From assembly GCF_014779665.1 (NCBI RefSeq), contig NZ_JACXYY010000001.1:248001-312000 (forward strand): a DNA stretch of 64,000 nucleotides, in the 5' to 3' direction. Below are positions 8,709-17,837 of this stretch, in pieces. This stretch comes from Nocardioides hwasunensis. GTDB taxonomy: Bacteria; Actinomycetota; Actinomycetes; Propionibacteriales; Nocardioidaceae. The notes below the pieces were generated by a model. It was not told where the DNA came from. It was given only the letters and a program-made list of their open reading frames with translations, and did not search any database. Each line of letters starts with the position of its first letter. Positions within the stretch are counted from its first letter, which is position 1. Position numbers and translations under genes: made by a program.

Positions 8709-10226
8709 ATGACGCCGACCGGACACCTCGACACCGAGGCCTGCTACCGCGCGGTCCAGAGCCGCGACCGTCGCTTCGACGGGGTCTTCTACACCGCCGT
8801 CCGGACGACGGGGATCTACTGCCGGCCCTCGTGCCCGGCGCGCACTCCGGCCGAGCACAACGTGACCTTCCACGCCACCGCGGCCAGCGCCCACGCGGCC
8901 GGCTACCGCGCCTGCAAGCGCTGCCTGCCGGACGCGACGCCCGGCAGTCCCGAGTGGGACGTCGCCGCCGACGTCGCCGGGCGCGCGATGCGGCTCATCG
9001 CCGACGGACTCGTCGACCGGGAGGGGGTCGACGGGCTGGCCCGCCGGGTCGGCTACACCTCACGGCACCTGGGTCGGCTGCTGACCCAGGAGCTCGGCGC
9101 CACGCCGCTGTCCCTGGCGCGCGCCCGTCGGGCCCAGAGCGCGCGGGTGCTGATCGAGACCACCGACCTGCCGTTGACCGACGTGGCCTTCGCCGCCGGG
9201 TTCTCCAGCGTCCGCCAGTTCAACGAGACGCTCCGCGAGATCTACGCCTCCTCGCCCAGCGAGCTGCGCGGGCGCCGCCTGCGCCTCGACCTCGGAGGTC
9301 GCGCCGGGAAGGACAGGACGTCGGGCATCGCGTCCGGCGGCGCCGTCTCGATGCGGCTTCCGGTGCGCACGCCTTTCGCGGGCCGCCGACTGCTCGACTT
9401 CCTCGCCTTCCACCTGGTGCCGGGCGTCGAGGTCGCGGCCCCCGGGTGGTACGCCCGCACGCTCGACCTGCCCCACGGGCCGGGCACCGTCCGGCTCGAG
9501 CTGGCCGACATCCCGGCCGGCCCCGGGACCGCCTCGGTGTTGGCCCAGTTCTGGCTCGACGACCTGCGCGACACGGCAGCCGCCAGCGAGCGCGTACGCC
9601 GACTGCTCGATGCCGACTGCGACCCGCGCGCGGTCGACGAGCACCTCGGCGCGGACCCGGTGCTGGGCGACCTCGTGCGAGCGACGCCGGGACTTCGCGT
9701 CCCCGGCCAGGTCGACGGTGACGAGACGGCCGTCCGGACGGTCATCGGCCAGCAGGTCAGCGTCACCGGGGCACGCACCGTCGCGGGTCGCATCGTCGCC
9801 GAGCACGGCCGCGAAGTGGGCTCGCCGGTGCCCGGACTCACCCACCTGTTCCCCGACGCGACGATCCTGGCGGACGTCGACCCCGAGACGCTCCCGATGC
9901 CGCGGGCGCGGGGACGCGCCCTGGTCGGACTCGCCGCAGCGCTCGCCGACGGCACGGTGGTGCTCGACCGCGGCCCCGACCGCGACGACGTACGCCGCTC
10001 GCTCATGGCACTGCCGGGCATCGGCGCCTGGACCGCCGACTACGTCGCGATGCGAGCGCTCGGCCACCCCGACGCCTTCCTGCCCACCGATCTCGCCGTG
10101 CGCCGGGTGCTCGCCGACCTGGGAGGCTCGGTCGACACCGAGCGGTGGCGTCCCTGGCGCAGCTACGCCCTGATGCACCTGTGGAACCCGCTGATGCCCG
10201 ACACCCCCGCTCCGCAGGAGAACTGA
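8709..10226 (+). CDS. alkA: Ada/AlkA fusion: methyl-phosphotriester sensor plus 3-methyladenine glycosylase
   Basis: The 505-residue protein has three parts. Residues 1-80 form the Ada zinc domain, with cysteines 38, 42, 69 and 72; in Ada proteins the first of these takes the methyl group from DNA phosphotriesters. Residues about 85-190 are an AraC-type DNA-binding domain. Residues about 210-505 are AlkA: an N-terminal subdomain, then HhH-GPD with LPGIGAWTADYVAMRAL and the candidate catalytic aspartate D461 in PTDLAVRR. It should sense alkylation, activate transcription and excise alkylated bases. The Ada methyltransferase domain is missing here and is supplied by the next gene, one base downstream. 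Confidence 0.93.
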   Translation: MTPTGHLDTEACYRAVQSRDRRFDGVFYTAVRTTGIYCRPSCPARTPAEHNVTFHATAASAHAAGYRACKRCLPDATPGSPEWDVAADVAGRAMRLIADGLVDREGVDGLARRVGYTSRHLGRLLTQELGATPLSLARARRAQSARVLIETTDLPLTDVAFAAGFSSVRQFNETLREIYASSPSELRGRRLRLDLGGRAGKDRTSGIASGGAVSMRLPVRTPFAGRRLLDFLAFHLVPGVEVAAPGWYARTLDLPHGPGTVRLELADIPAGPGTASVLAQFWLDDLRDTAAASERVRRLLDADCDPRAVDEHLGADPVLGDLVRATPGLRVPGQVDGDETAVRTVIGQQVSVTGARTVAGRIVAEHGREVGSPVPGLTHLFPDATILADVDPETLPMPRARGRALVGLAAALADGTVVLDRGPDRDDVRRSLMALPGIGAWTADYVAMRALGHPDAFLPTDLAVRRVLADLGGSVDTERWRPWRSYALMHLWNPLMPDTPAPQEN

Positions 10227-10227
10227 G

Positions 10228-10710
10228 ATGTGGACCGTGATGCCCTCGCCCATCGGCGACCTGCGCATCGTCGAGCGCGACGGCTCGATCGTCGCGATCG
10301 AGTTCTCGCCGTTCACCCCGCCCGCGGACGGTCGCCCGCTCGGTGCCCGCCAGGACGACGAGCCCCTGCTCGTCGAGGCGGTGCGCCAGCTGACGGCGTA
10401 CTTCGCCCGTGAGCTCACCGTCTTCGACCTCCCGCTGGCGGCGGTGGGCACCGACTTCCAGCACCGGGTGTGGGAGCAGCTCGAGAAGATCGACTACGGC
10501 GAGACCGCGTCCTACGGCGAGATCGCCGGCAAGCTCGGCATGACCAATGCCGCCTCGCGTGCCGTCGGCCTGGCCAACGGCCGCAACCCGATCCCGATCG
10601 TGGTGCCCTGCCACCGCGTCATCGGCGCGAACGGCACCCTCACCGGGTACGCCGGTGGGCTCGAGCGCAAGCAGCAGCTGCTCGAGCTCGAGCAGGACGC
10701 GCTCTTCTGA
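10228..10710 (+). CDS. ogt: Methylated-DNA-[protein]-cysteine S-methyltransferase
   Basis: The 160-residue suicide enzyme removes methyl groups from O6-methylguanine. The active-site motif PCHRVIG has its acceptor cysteine at residue 128, the arginine finger region is in NAASRAVG, and the C-terminal GGLERKQQLLELE is typical. The ATG lies one base after the stop of the Ada/AlkA fusion gene, so the two form an adaptive-response operon under presumed control of the Ada domain. The next gene, convergent, ends only three bases away. Confidence 0.96.
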   Translation: MWTVMPSPIGDLRIVERDGSIVAIEFSPFTPPADGRPLGARQDDEPLLVEAVRQLTAYFARELTVFDLPLAAVGTDFQHRVWEQLEKIDYGETASYGEIAGKLGMTNAASRAVGLANGRNPIPIVVPCHRVIGANGTLTGYAGGLERKQQLLELEQDALF

Positions 10711-10713
10711 GGC

Positions 10714-11262
10714 TCACCCGCCCGCAGTGCCACCGATCAGGTCGAGCACGTCGTGCACGTGACGGTGCAGCTCTGGTCCCGACAGCGGTGGCAGCCGCAT
10801 GAACCAGCGGTAGAAGATCGGCGCCAGGAGCAGCTCTGCGGCGCGCGGCGGGTCGAGCGAGCCACCCGCGGCGAGCACGGCGTGGACGTGCGCGAGCTGA
10901 GGCTCCAGGAGCCGCTCGCGATAGTCCCGGGCGACCGACTCGTCGGTCTGGATGATCGCGGAGATCGCGCGCAGGAGAGAGGCGTGCGGCTCGGCGCTGA
11001 TCTCCGTGATCGCGGCCTTCAGCATCTGCTCGAGCTGCCCCGGCAGGTCGTCGGCCGTGCCCGGTGCCGACGGCTCGCCGCCGGTGGCGAGCAGGGCGTC
11101 GAACAAGAGGGCCGGGATGCCGGGCCACGAGCGGTAGAGCGTCTGCTTGCCCACCCCGGCCCGAGCGGCGATGCCCTCCATGGTCAGGGCGGTCGGTCCC
11201 CGCTCCGCAGCCAGCTCGAGGACGGCGGAGTGCACCCGCACGACGGTGCTGGTGCGTGCCAT
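10714..11262 (-). CDS. TetR-family transcriptional repressor
   Basis: The 182-residue protein has an N-terminal TetR helix-turn-helix: VHSAVLELAAERGPTALTMEGIAARAGVGKQTLYRSWPG. The C-terminal half is a helical ligand-binding region of the TetR_C type. It is divergent from a short-chain dehydrogenase. A 25-bp palindrome sits in the 53-bp gap, 14 bases upstream of its own start, so autoregulation and control of the dehydrogenase are likely. The ligand is unknown. Confidence 0.92.
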   Translation of the reverse strand: MARTSTVVRVHSAVLELAAERGPTALTMEGIAARAGVGKQTLYRSWPGIPALLFDALLATGGEPSAPGTADDLPGQLEQMLKAAITEISAEPHASLLRAISAIIQTDESVARDYRERLLEPQLAHVHAVLAAGGSLDPPRAAELLLAPIFYRWFMRLPPLSGPELHRHVHDVLDLIGGTAGG

Positions 11263-11275
11263 GAGGGCACGCTAC

Positions 11276-11300
11276 CAAACGAGACGATGCGTCTCGTTTG
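11276..11300. promoter_or_regulatory. Palindromic operator between tetR-family gene and SDR gene
   Basis: A perfect inverted repeat has 11-bp arms (CAAACGAGACG / CGTCTCGTTTG) and a 3-bp spacer. It lies midway between two divergent start codons, at the spacing expected for a TetR dimer pair. It is the best-supported operator in the window. The binding protein is presumably the neighbouring TetR regulator. Confidence 0.8.
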
Positions 11301-11315
11301 TGCTTGGATGAGGGG

Positions 11316-12182
11316 ATGAGTGAGACGAAGACCTGGTTCATCACCGGTGCGAGCCGCGGGCTCGGGCTCGCCCTCACGCGAACGGCGCTCGACGCCGGTC
11401 ACCGGGTGGTCGCGGTCAGTCGCAGTGGCACCGCGGGCGAGGCCCACGAGCGCCTGTCGACCCACGCCCTCGACGTGCGCGATCGCACGGCCTGTCGCGA
11501 CACGGTGGCCCGGGCGGTGCGTGAGGGTGGCCGGATCGACGTGCTGGTCAACAACGCCGGCCACGGGCTCGTCGGCGCGGCCGAGGAGGTCGGCGAGTCC
11601 GAGGCCCGCGAGATCCTCGACGTGGACCTGCTCGGTCCCCTGTGGCTCACGCAGGCGGTGCTGCCGGTGATGCGGTCGCAGCGCAGCGGCCACGTCGTGC
11701 AGGTCTCGTCGGTGGGTGGCGTCGGATCGATGCCGTTCCTCGGGCTCTACAACGCCGCGAAGTGGGGTCTGGAGGGCTTCTCCGAGGCCCTGGCAGGCGA
11801 GGTTCGTCCGTTCGGGATCCGTGTGACGCTCGCCGAGATCGGCGGGATGGACACCGCATGGGGGACCGGTGGCATGCAGTTCGCCAGCCCGCTCGCCGAG
11901 TACGACGCCGTGCGTGAGCAGGTCCTGGGCTCGGCCTCGGTCCCGTGGGACGTCGCGCCTGGCGCCACCAGTGGTGGCACCGATCCGTGGGCGATCGCGA
12001 GGGAGCTCCTCGACCTCGTCGGCGACGAGGACGACGAACGACTCCGGGTGCTGCTCGGCGAGGACGCGCCGGGTCAGGTGGCCCAGGTCTTGGGGATGCG
12101 TCTCGACGACTACGCCCGGGACCGGAGGTTCTCCCTCGGCGAGGACGGACGGACGAGTGCTCAGTCGCGTCGCAGTCCCTGA
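11316..12182 (+). CDS. Short-chain dehydrogenase/reductase (SDR)
   Basis: The 288-residue classical SDR has the cofactor motif TGASRGLG at residues 10-17, NNAG at 79-82, serines at 131-132 and the catalytic YNAAK with Tyr145 and Lys149. It oxidises or reduces an alcohol or ketone with NAD(P); the substrate cannot be predicted. The sequence after the Rossmann fold is longer than in minimal SDRs, as in the oxidoreductase DltE-like group. ATG 11316 has a GGGG-type ribosome site and lies 16 bases after the palindromic operator. Its 3' end overlaps the convergent next gene by 22 bp. Confidence 0.92.
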   Translation: MSETKTWFITGASRGLGLALTRTALDAGHRVVAVSRSGTAGEAHERLSTHALDVRDRTACRDTVARAVREGGRIDVLVNNAGHGLVGAAEEVGESEAREILDVDLLGPLWLTQAVLPVMRSQRSGHVVQVSSVGGVGSMPFLGLYNAAKWGLEGFSEALAGEVRPFGIRVTLAEIGGMDTAWGTGGMQFASPLAEYDAVREQVLGSASVPWDVAPGATSGGTDPWAIARELLDLVGDEDDERLRVLLGEDAPGQVAQVLGMRLDDYARDRRFSLGEDGRTSAQSRRSP

Positions 12183-12556
12183 CCGAGCATCGCGCCCGCC
12201 ACGGCGGGGAAGGCGACGAGGCCGAAGGTGAACGGGACGGTGCCGACGTCCGCAACGAGCAGCTCGCCGAACGACATGGACGAGTCGCGGGGGACCGCGA
12301 GGGCGATCCACCAGCCGACGGCCAGCCCGGCGGCCACCGCCACCCACCAGCCGGCGGCCGTACGCGCTCCCTCCCGTCGCGCGTCGACGAGTGCGCCGAC
12401 GAAACCGACCACGAAGAGTGCGGCGAAGGCGAGGAGGCCGGCGCCGATGCTGGCGTCGCCCGACGCGCTCGTCAGCGGCACCACCAGCCAGGTGTAGGCG
12501 GTGAGGGCGAGGCCCAGCACGGCGAGGCGGACGACGATGGCGATGAGGTGTCTCAT
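12161..12556 (-). CDS. Small polytopic membrane protein, unknown function
   Basis: The 131-residue protein has about four hydrophobic helices. It begins MRHLIAIVVRLAVLGLALTAYTWLVVP, with a basic loop DARREGARTAAGWW between helices 2 and 3. I do not recognise a named family. The start is chosen at the ATG that places a clear membrane segment right at the N-terminus; the frame is open further upstream but reads as charged low-complexity sequence. The 3' end overlaps the convergent SDR gene. Confidence 0.65.
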   Translation of the reverse strand: MRHLIAIVVRLAVLGLALTAYTWLVVPLTSASGDASIGAGLLAFAALFVVGFVGALVDARREGARTAAGWWVAVAAGLAVGWWIALAVPRDSSMSFGELLVADVGTVPFTFGLVAFPAVAGAMLGQGLRRD

Positions 12557-12603
12557 GGCTCCACCCTGCCCTGCCCGGGTCCGAGACTCCTGGGCCCGGG
12601 TGC

Positions 12604-13191
12604 TCAGACCGAGGGCACCCATCGTGGGTCGCGACCCGACCGAGCCAGCAGCCGCTCGAAGGCCGAGGCGTCCTCGCTGACGGAGGCTGCAGGCCCGAAG
12701 AGTCCCGGGGTGCCGGACTCGTCGAAGCCGCTGACGAAGGCCAGGCAGGCCTCCGCCGTCGCGTCGTCGCACGTGTAGGGCTGGCCGGTCGCGCGGGCCA
12801 GGTCCCATCCGTGGAGCAGCAGCTCGTCGAGGGCGACCAGTCCGCCGACCTCGCCCGGCAGGTCGACGCCGCCGGCGCGGGTCATGCCCTGCCAGGCCAC
12901 GGGGTCGCGCCAGGCGGCGGTCATGGCGGGCACCTGTGTCGCGAGGGCTTCACGCCAGCCCGGCTCGACGTCGGGCCAGCCGCCGTCGTCGGGACTGGTG
13001 TCGGTCACGGGCCCGAGGTCCTTGTCGGCCGCGGCCCGGAAGGCGAGCGTCAGGCCGACGAGGTGCTGGAGCAGCTGGCCGACGGTGCGCCCCTCGCAGG
13101 GCGTCGGGGCGCCGAGCCGGTCGTCGGCGACCTCGGCCGCCACCTCCACCAGCCGTTCGCCCGCAGGAACCAGATCCACGAGATCGCTCAT
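12604..13191 (-). CDS. TIGR03086-type metal-binding protein (mycothiol-dependent maleylpyruvate isomerase fold)
   Basis: The 195-residue DinB-like four-helix protein shows the N-terminal motif of this actinobacterial family: APTPCEGRTVGQLLQHLVG, followed later by LALDELLLHGWDLARATGQP. The histidines of LQHLVG and LLHGWD are the expected metal ligands. Characterised relatives use mycothiol or bind a metal, but most members have no known reaction. It stands alone between a small membrane-protein gene and an IclR regulator. Confidence 0.85.
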   Translation of the reverse strand: MSDLVDLVPAGERLVEVAAEVADDRLGAPTPCEGRTVGQLLQHLVGLTLAFRAAADKDLGPVTDTSPDDGGWPDVEPGWREALATQVPAMTAAWRDPVAWQGMTRAGGVDLPGEVGGLVALDELLLHGWDLARATGQPYTCDDATAEACLAFVSGFDESGTPGLFGPAASVSEDASAFERLLARSGRDPRWVPSV

Positions 13192-13375
13192 GGAGCCCAG
13201 CCTGCCGCAGCCCGTCGCCTCCGGCCAGTGGCGACGAGGGTTGCGGCGGATCGCTGCCGGGAAGGGGTCAGGCCTGCGAGGTGCCGCCACTGCGGGCACC
13301 GGTCGGCGAGGCTGGCGGCGGACGACGTCGGATGGTGCGCCGCGTCTGTCGTACGCCGCCACCGTGGGCGAGCAG

Positions 13376-14098
13376 CTACTCCGAGGCCGCGCGGCGCAGG
13401 GACTCCGAGAGCCGGTCGGCGGCGGCCAGGACGGCGGGTGCGTGCATGCGGCCCGGCTGACGCGAGAGCCGCTCGAGCGGGCCGGACACCGACACGGCGG
13501 CGATGACCTTGCCGCCGGGGGAGCGCACCGGGGCGGAGACCGACGCGACGCCCTGCTCGCGCTCGCCGACGGACTGCGACCAGCCGCGTCGACGGATGCC
13601 GGACAGCGCGGTGGCGGAGAAGGCGGCGTTCTGCAGGCCGCGATGCATCCGCTCGGGGTCCTCCCAGGCCAGCAGGATCTGGGCGGCGGACCCGGCGTTC
13701 ATGGTCAGCTGCGATCCCACGGGGATGGTGTCGCGCAGGCCGGAGGGCCGCTCGGCAGCGGCGACGCACACGCGGTGCTCGCCCTGGCGGCGCCACAGCT
13801 GGGCGGACTCGCCGGTGATGTCGCGCAGGCGGGCCAGGACCGGACCGGCGGCCGCCAGGAGGCGGTCCTCGCCCGCGGCGGCGGAGAGCTCGGAGAGACG
13901 GGGGCCCAGGACGAAGCGGCCCTGCATGTCACGGGCGACGAGCCGGTGGTGCTCCAGCGCGACAGCGAGGCGGTGCGCCGTCGGTCGCGCGAGACCCGTG
14001 CCGGCCACCAGGCCGGCCAGCGTGGCCGGTCCGGCCTCCAGTGCGGCCAGCACGAGTGCGGCCTTGTCGAGAACGCCGACACCAGATCCGTTGTCCAT
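13376..14098 (-). CDS. ndgR: IclR-family regulator, NdgR/LeuR type, divergent from leuCD
   Basis: The 240-residue regulator has an N-terminal winged HTH (LDKAALVLAALEAGPATLAGLVAGTGLARPTAHRLAVAL) and a C-terminal IclR effector domain ending near LGxADRLSESLRR. In actinomycetes the IclR protein divergent from leuCD is NdgR/LeuR, which controls leucine biosynthesis and other amino-acid genes. Position, length and orientation match that gene exactly. A small inverted repeat lies between its start and leuC. The symbol rests on synteny, so treat it as probable. Confidence 0.87.
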   Translation of the reverse strand: MDNGSGVGVLDKAALVLAALEAGPATLAGLVAGTGLARPTAHRLAVALEHHRLVARDMQGRFVLGPRLSELSAAAGEDRLLAAAGPVLARLRDITGESAQLWRRQGEHRVCVAAAERPSGLRDTIPVGSQLTMNAGSAAQILLAWEDPERMHRGLQNAAFSATALSGIRRRGWSQSVGEREQGVASVSAPVRSPGGKVIAAVSVSGPLERLSRQPGRMHAPAVLAAADRLSESLRRAASE

Positions 14099-14106
14099 AT
14101 GGCGAT

Positions 14107-14124
14107 ACTCTCATCTCAGAGAGT
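14107..14124. promoter_or_regulatory. Candidate IclR/NdgR operator upstream of leuC
   Basis: The inverted repeat ACTCTC-N6-GAGAGT starts 9 bases from the IclR-family start codon and about 60 bases upstream of leuC. The arms are short (6 bp) but perfect, and the surroundings are A/T-richer than the neighbouring genes. It fits an operator or overlapping divergent promoters for the neighbouring regulator. Confidence 0.55.
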
Positions 14125-14182
14125 GGGATGCAAGATGTAGCGTCGGCGATGTCGCACCGCACGAGCAGAAGGAGTTTGCGCC

Positions 14183-15589
14183 ATGGGCAAGACCCTGTCC
14201 GAGAAAGTCTGGGACGAGCACGTCGTCCGCAGTGCCGCCGGAGAGCCCGACCTCCTCTTCATCGACCTCCACCTGCTGCACGAGGTGACCTCGCCCCAGG
14301 CCTTCGACGGCCTCAGGCTCGCCGACCGTAGCGTGCGCCGCCCGGACCTGACCCTCGCGACCGAGGACCACAACGTCCCCACGATCGACTGGGACAAGCC
14401 GATCGCCGACCCCGTCAGCCGCACGCAGGTCGAGACGCTGCGCAAGAACTGCGCCGACTTCGGGGTGCGCCTCCACCCGCTCGGCGACGTCGAGCAGGGG
14501 ATCGTGCACGTGGTCGGTCCGCAGCTCGGGCTGACCCAGCCTGGCATGACGATCGTGTGCGGCGACTCCCACACCTCGACGCACGGTGCCTTCGGGGCGA
14601 TCGCCTTCGGCATCGGCACCTCCGAGGTCGAGCACGTCCTGGCCACCCAGACGCTGACCCAGGCCAGGCCGAAGACGATGGCCGTCACCGTCAACGGCAG
14701 CCTGCCCGAGGGCGTCACCGCCAAGGACCTCGTGCTCACCCTGATCACGCACACCGGCACCGGCGGCGGCCAGGGCTACATCGTCGAGTACCGCGGCCAG
14801 GCCATCGAGGAGCTCTCGATGGAGGGCCGGATGACGGTCTGCAACATGTCGATCGAGTGGGGTGCCAAGGCCGGGCTCATCGCCCCCGACCAGACCACCT
14901 TCGACTACATCGAGGGCAAGCCGGAAGCGCCGAAGGGTGCCGACTGGGACGCGGCCGTCGCCCACTGGAAGACGCTGCGCACCGACGACGACGCCGTCTT
15001 CGACCAGGAGATCGAGCTCGACGCCTCCACGATGACGCCGTTCGTCACCTGGGGCACCAACCCCGGCCAGGGCGCTCCGCTCGGAGCGAGCGTGCCGAGC
15101 CCCGACGACTTCGACGAGCCCAACGACAAGGTCGCGACCGAGAAGGCCCTGCAGTACATGGGTCTCGAGGCAGGGACGCCGCTGCGCGAGGTCAAGGTCG
15201 ACACGGTGTTCGTCGGCTCCTGCACCAACGGCCGCATCGAGGACCTGCGCCTCGCAGCCTCGATCCTCGAGGGCCGCACGGTCGCCGACGACACCCGGCT
15301 GCTCGTCGTCCCGGGATCGGTCCGTGTGCGCCTCCAGGCCGAGGCCGAGGGCCTCGACCGGATCTTCATCGCCTCGGGCGCCGAGTGGCGCGGCGCCGGC
15401 TGCTCGATGTGCCTGGGCATGAACCCCGACCAGCTCGCTCCCGGTGAGCGCAGCGCGTCCACGTCCAACCGCAACTTCGAGGGACGCCAGGGCAAGGGCG
15501 GGCGTACGCACCTCGTGTCCGTGCCCGTCGCCGCGGCCACCGCGGTGCGCGGCACCCTCTCCAGCCCGGCCGATCTGCAGGAGGTCTGA
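14183..15589 (+). CDS. leuC: 3-isopropylmalate dehydratase large subunit
   Basis: The 468-residue LeuC isomerises 2-isopropylmalate to 3-isopropylmalate in leucine synthesis. The three ligands of the [4Fe-4S] cluster are Cys347 (GSCTNGR), Cys407 and Cys410 ([11 protein letters not shown]). The substrate motif [13 protein letters not shown] is near residue 126. Length and cysteine positions match the family norm. It has an AGAAGGAG ribosome site and is followed by leuD after four bases. Confidence 0.98.
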   Translation: MGKTLSEKVWDEHVVRSAAGEPDLLFIDLHLLHEVTSPQAFDGLRLADRSVRRPDLTLATEDHNVPTIDWDKPIADPVSRTQVETLRKNCADFGVRLHPLGDVEQGIVHVVGPQLGLTQPGMTIVCGDSHTSTHGAFGAIAFGIGTSEVEHVLATQTLTQARPKTMAVTVNGSLPEGVTAKDLVLTLITHTGTGGGQGYIVEYRGQAIEELSMEGRMTVCNMSIEWGAKAGLIAPDQTTFDYIEGKPEAPKGADWDAAVAHWKTLRTDDDAVFDQEIELDASTMTPFVTWGTNPGQGAPLGASVPSPDDFDEPNDKVATEKALQYMGLEAGTPLREVKVDTVFVGSCTNGRIEDLRLAASILEGRTVADDTRLLVVPGSVRVRLQAEAEGLDRIFIASGAEWRGAGCSMCLGMNPDQLAPGERSASTSNRNFEGRQGKGGRTHLVSVPVAAATAVRGTLSSPADLQEV

Positions 15590-15593
15590 CCCC

Positions 15594-16193
15594 ATGGACA
15601 AGTTCACGACGCACACCGGCGTCGGCGTCCCGTTGAAGCGCAGCAACGTCGACACCGACCAGATCATCCCGGCGGTCTACCTCAAGCGCGTGACGCGCAC
15701 CGGCTTCGAGGACGGACTGTTCGCCGCATGGCGCGGCGACCCGGACTTCGTGCTCAACGACCCGACGTACGCCGCCGGGTCGGTGCTCGTCGCCGGCCCC
15801 GACTTCGGCACCGGCAGCTCGCGCGAGCACGCCGTGTGGGCCCTGCAGAACTACGGCTTCAAGGCCGTCATCTCCTCGCGCTTCGCCGACATCTTCCGCG
15901 GCAACTCCGGGAAGGCCGGTCTCCTCGCGGCGCAGGTCGACGAGAAGGTCGTGCAGCGCCTGTGGGACTGGCTCGACGACAACCCGGGCGGCGAGATCAC
16001 TGTCGACCTGGAGAGCCGCACCGTCCGCGCCGGAGTGGGTGAGGACGTCGTCGAGGACTCCTTCGACATCGACGACTACACCCGATGGCGCCTGCTGGAG
16101 GGCCTCGACGACATCGGCATCACCCTCGGCCACGACGCCGACATCACCGCCTTCGAGGCCTCGCGGCCGAGCTGGAAGCCCGTCACCGTCTAA
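15594..16193 (+). CDS. leuD: 3-isopropylmalate dehydratase small subunit
   Basis: The 199-residue swivelling subunit pairs with LeuC to complete the dehydratase. Conserved segments are [14 protein letters not shown] at the N-terminus, [17 protein letters not shown] in the middle, and [21 protein letters not shown] 15594 follows the leuC stop by four bases behind an AGGAGG site. It ends 114 bp before hupB. Confidence 0.98.
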   Translation: MDKFTTHTGVGVPLKRSNVDTDQIIPAVYLKRVTRTGFEDGLFAAWRGDPDFVLNDPTYAAGSVLVAGPDFGTGSSREHAVWALQNYGFKAVISSRFADIFRGNSGKAGLLAAQVDEKVVQRLWDWLDDNPGGEITVDLESRTVRAGVGEDVVEDSFDIDDYTRWRLLEGLDDIGITLGHDADITAFEASRPSWKPVTV

Positions 16194-16222
16194 AAAACCC
16201 CTACGAATAAGGGCGATGGTGA

Positions 16223-16251
16223 TTGTTCTCGTCGTTGCATGTGCCTAGCGT
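16223..16251 (+). promoter_or_regulatory. Probable housekeeping-sigma promoter of hupB
   Basis: The -35-like TTGTTC (16223-16228) is followed by a 17-bp spacer and a -10-like TAGCGT (16246-16251) matching TAnnnT. Transcription would start near 16258, giving a short leader of about 50 bases before the GTG start at 16308. The match and spacing are good for this GC content, but they are found by eye only. Confidence 0.5.
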
Positions 16252-16307
16252 GCGACGGAGAAGGTCGAGCACGGGCTCGACTTCCAGGTTCATTGGAAGG
16301 GAAGCTA

Positions 16308-16994
<687 letters not shown>

Positions 16995-17014
16995 TCCGCA
17001 GCAGTCCTGCGACA

Positions 17015-17055
17015 GCGGAAGGCGGGTCACCCCTCTGGGGTGGCCCGCCTTCCGC
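17015..17055. terminator. Bidirectional intrinsic-type terminator, hupB / cofC
   Basis: A 41-base hairpin has 12 bp of outer stem (GCGGAAGGCGGG / CCCGCCTTCCGC), a T-G wobble, 6 bp of inner stem (CACCCC / GGGGTG) and a TCT loop. It lacks a long U-tract, as is usual in high-GC actinobacteria. It serves hupB on the plus strand and can serve cofC on the minus strand, whose last codons lie inside it. The core is repeated exactly at 58847-58864. Confidence 0.85.
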
Positions 17056-17707
17056 TTGCCCGGGACGTGTGCGGCCCGACGCCCGCCACGAGGGCCGCGT
17101 CGAGGTCGGCCGCGTCGTCGACGTCTCGGCGCACGCTGGTCGCGTCCGTCCCGACCTCGACCGCGCCGGCGCCGGCGTGCCGCTCGGCCGAGGCGGGCCC
17201 GAACATCGGGGCGAAACCCGCGCCAGGAGCGGCGTACAGCGTCGTTCCCGTGCCGACGAGGTCGCGCACGAACACCGCGGCGTCGCCGGCCGAGGCCCGG
17301 TCCAGGACCTCACGCAGGACGCCGGCCAGCTCGATCGGCCGCAGTCCCGGCAGGTCCGCGCACAGTGCGACGGGCACGGCGCCCGGCCACCGGCGTACGA
17401 CCTCCGCGGCGGCCTGGACGAGGGTGGCGTTGAGGTCGTCGCTCGTGCCGTCGGGCATCACCTCGGCCCCGAGGTCGCGCATCGACGCGGCCAGGCGGAA
17501 GTCGTCGGTCACCACGAGCACGACATCGGCGCCGGGGGTCGCCACGGCGGCCTGCACGGTGTCGAGGGCGAACGCCTCGGCGAGGTCGCGGCGCACGTCG
17601 TCGGGCAGCCCGGCATCGATCGGGCCGACGAGGCGGGTCTTGCCGAGCTTCGGTGGCTTGACGGGTACGACGACCACGCATCGGGTCGGTGCGGGGTTCG
17701 TGGACAT
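17027..17707 (-). CDS. cofC: CofC: nucleotidyltransferase of coenzyme F420 synthesis
   Basis: The 226-residue product begins MSTNPAPTRCVVVVPVKPPKLGKTRL, the GT-A nucleotidyltransferase start of CofC, followed by LVVTDDF and LCADLPGLRPIEL. In actinobacteria this enzyme joins GTP to phosphoenolpyruvate or phospholactate for F420. The start at 17707 removes an unlikely upstream extension. Its final codons are encoded inside the terminator hairpin shared with hupB. Other F420 genes are not in the window. Confidence 0.9.
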   Translation of the reverse strand: MSTNPAPTRCVVVVPVKPPKLGKTRLVGPIDAGLPDDVRRDLAEAFALDTVQAAVATPGADVVLVVTDDFRLAASMRDLGAEVMPDGTSDDLNATLVQAAAEVVRRWPGAVPVALCADLPGLRPIELAGVLREVLDRASAGDAAVFVRDLVGTGTTLYAAPGAGFAPMFGPASAERHAGAGAVEVGTDATSVRRDVDDAADLDAALVAGVGPHTSRASGRRATPEG

Positions 17708-17837
17708 CGTGGCGATCCTCTCACCGCGCACCAGCGCACCAGCGCGCCGCCGCCGTCGTTCGGGCAGCGGGACCGAGTAGCCTGCTCGCGACGCAGGGAG
17801 CGTCGGCACGGTGACCACCACAGGGGAGGACTGACGG

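Noticed and set aside
16197..16214. CCCCT ... AAGGG after leuD as a terminator
   Set aside because: The stem is only four or five base pairs and no tract follows; the region is better explained as the hupB promoter upstream sequence.
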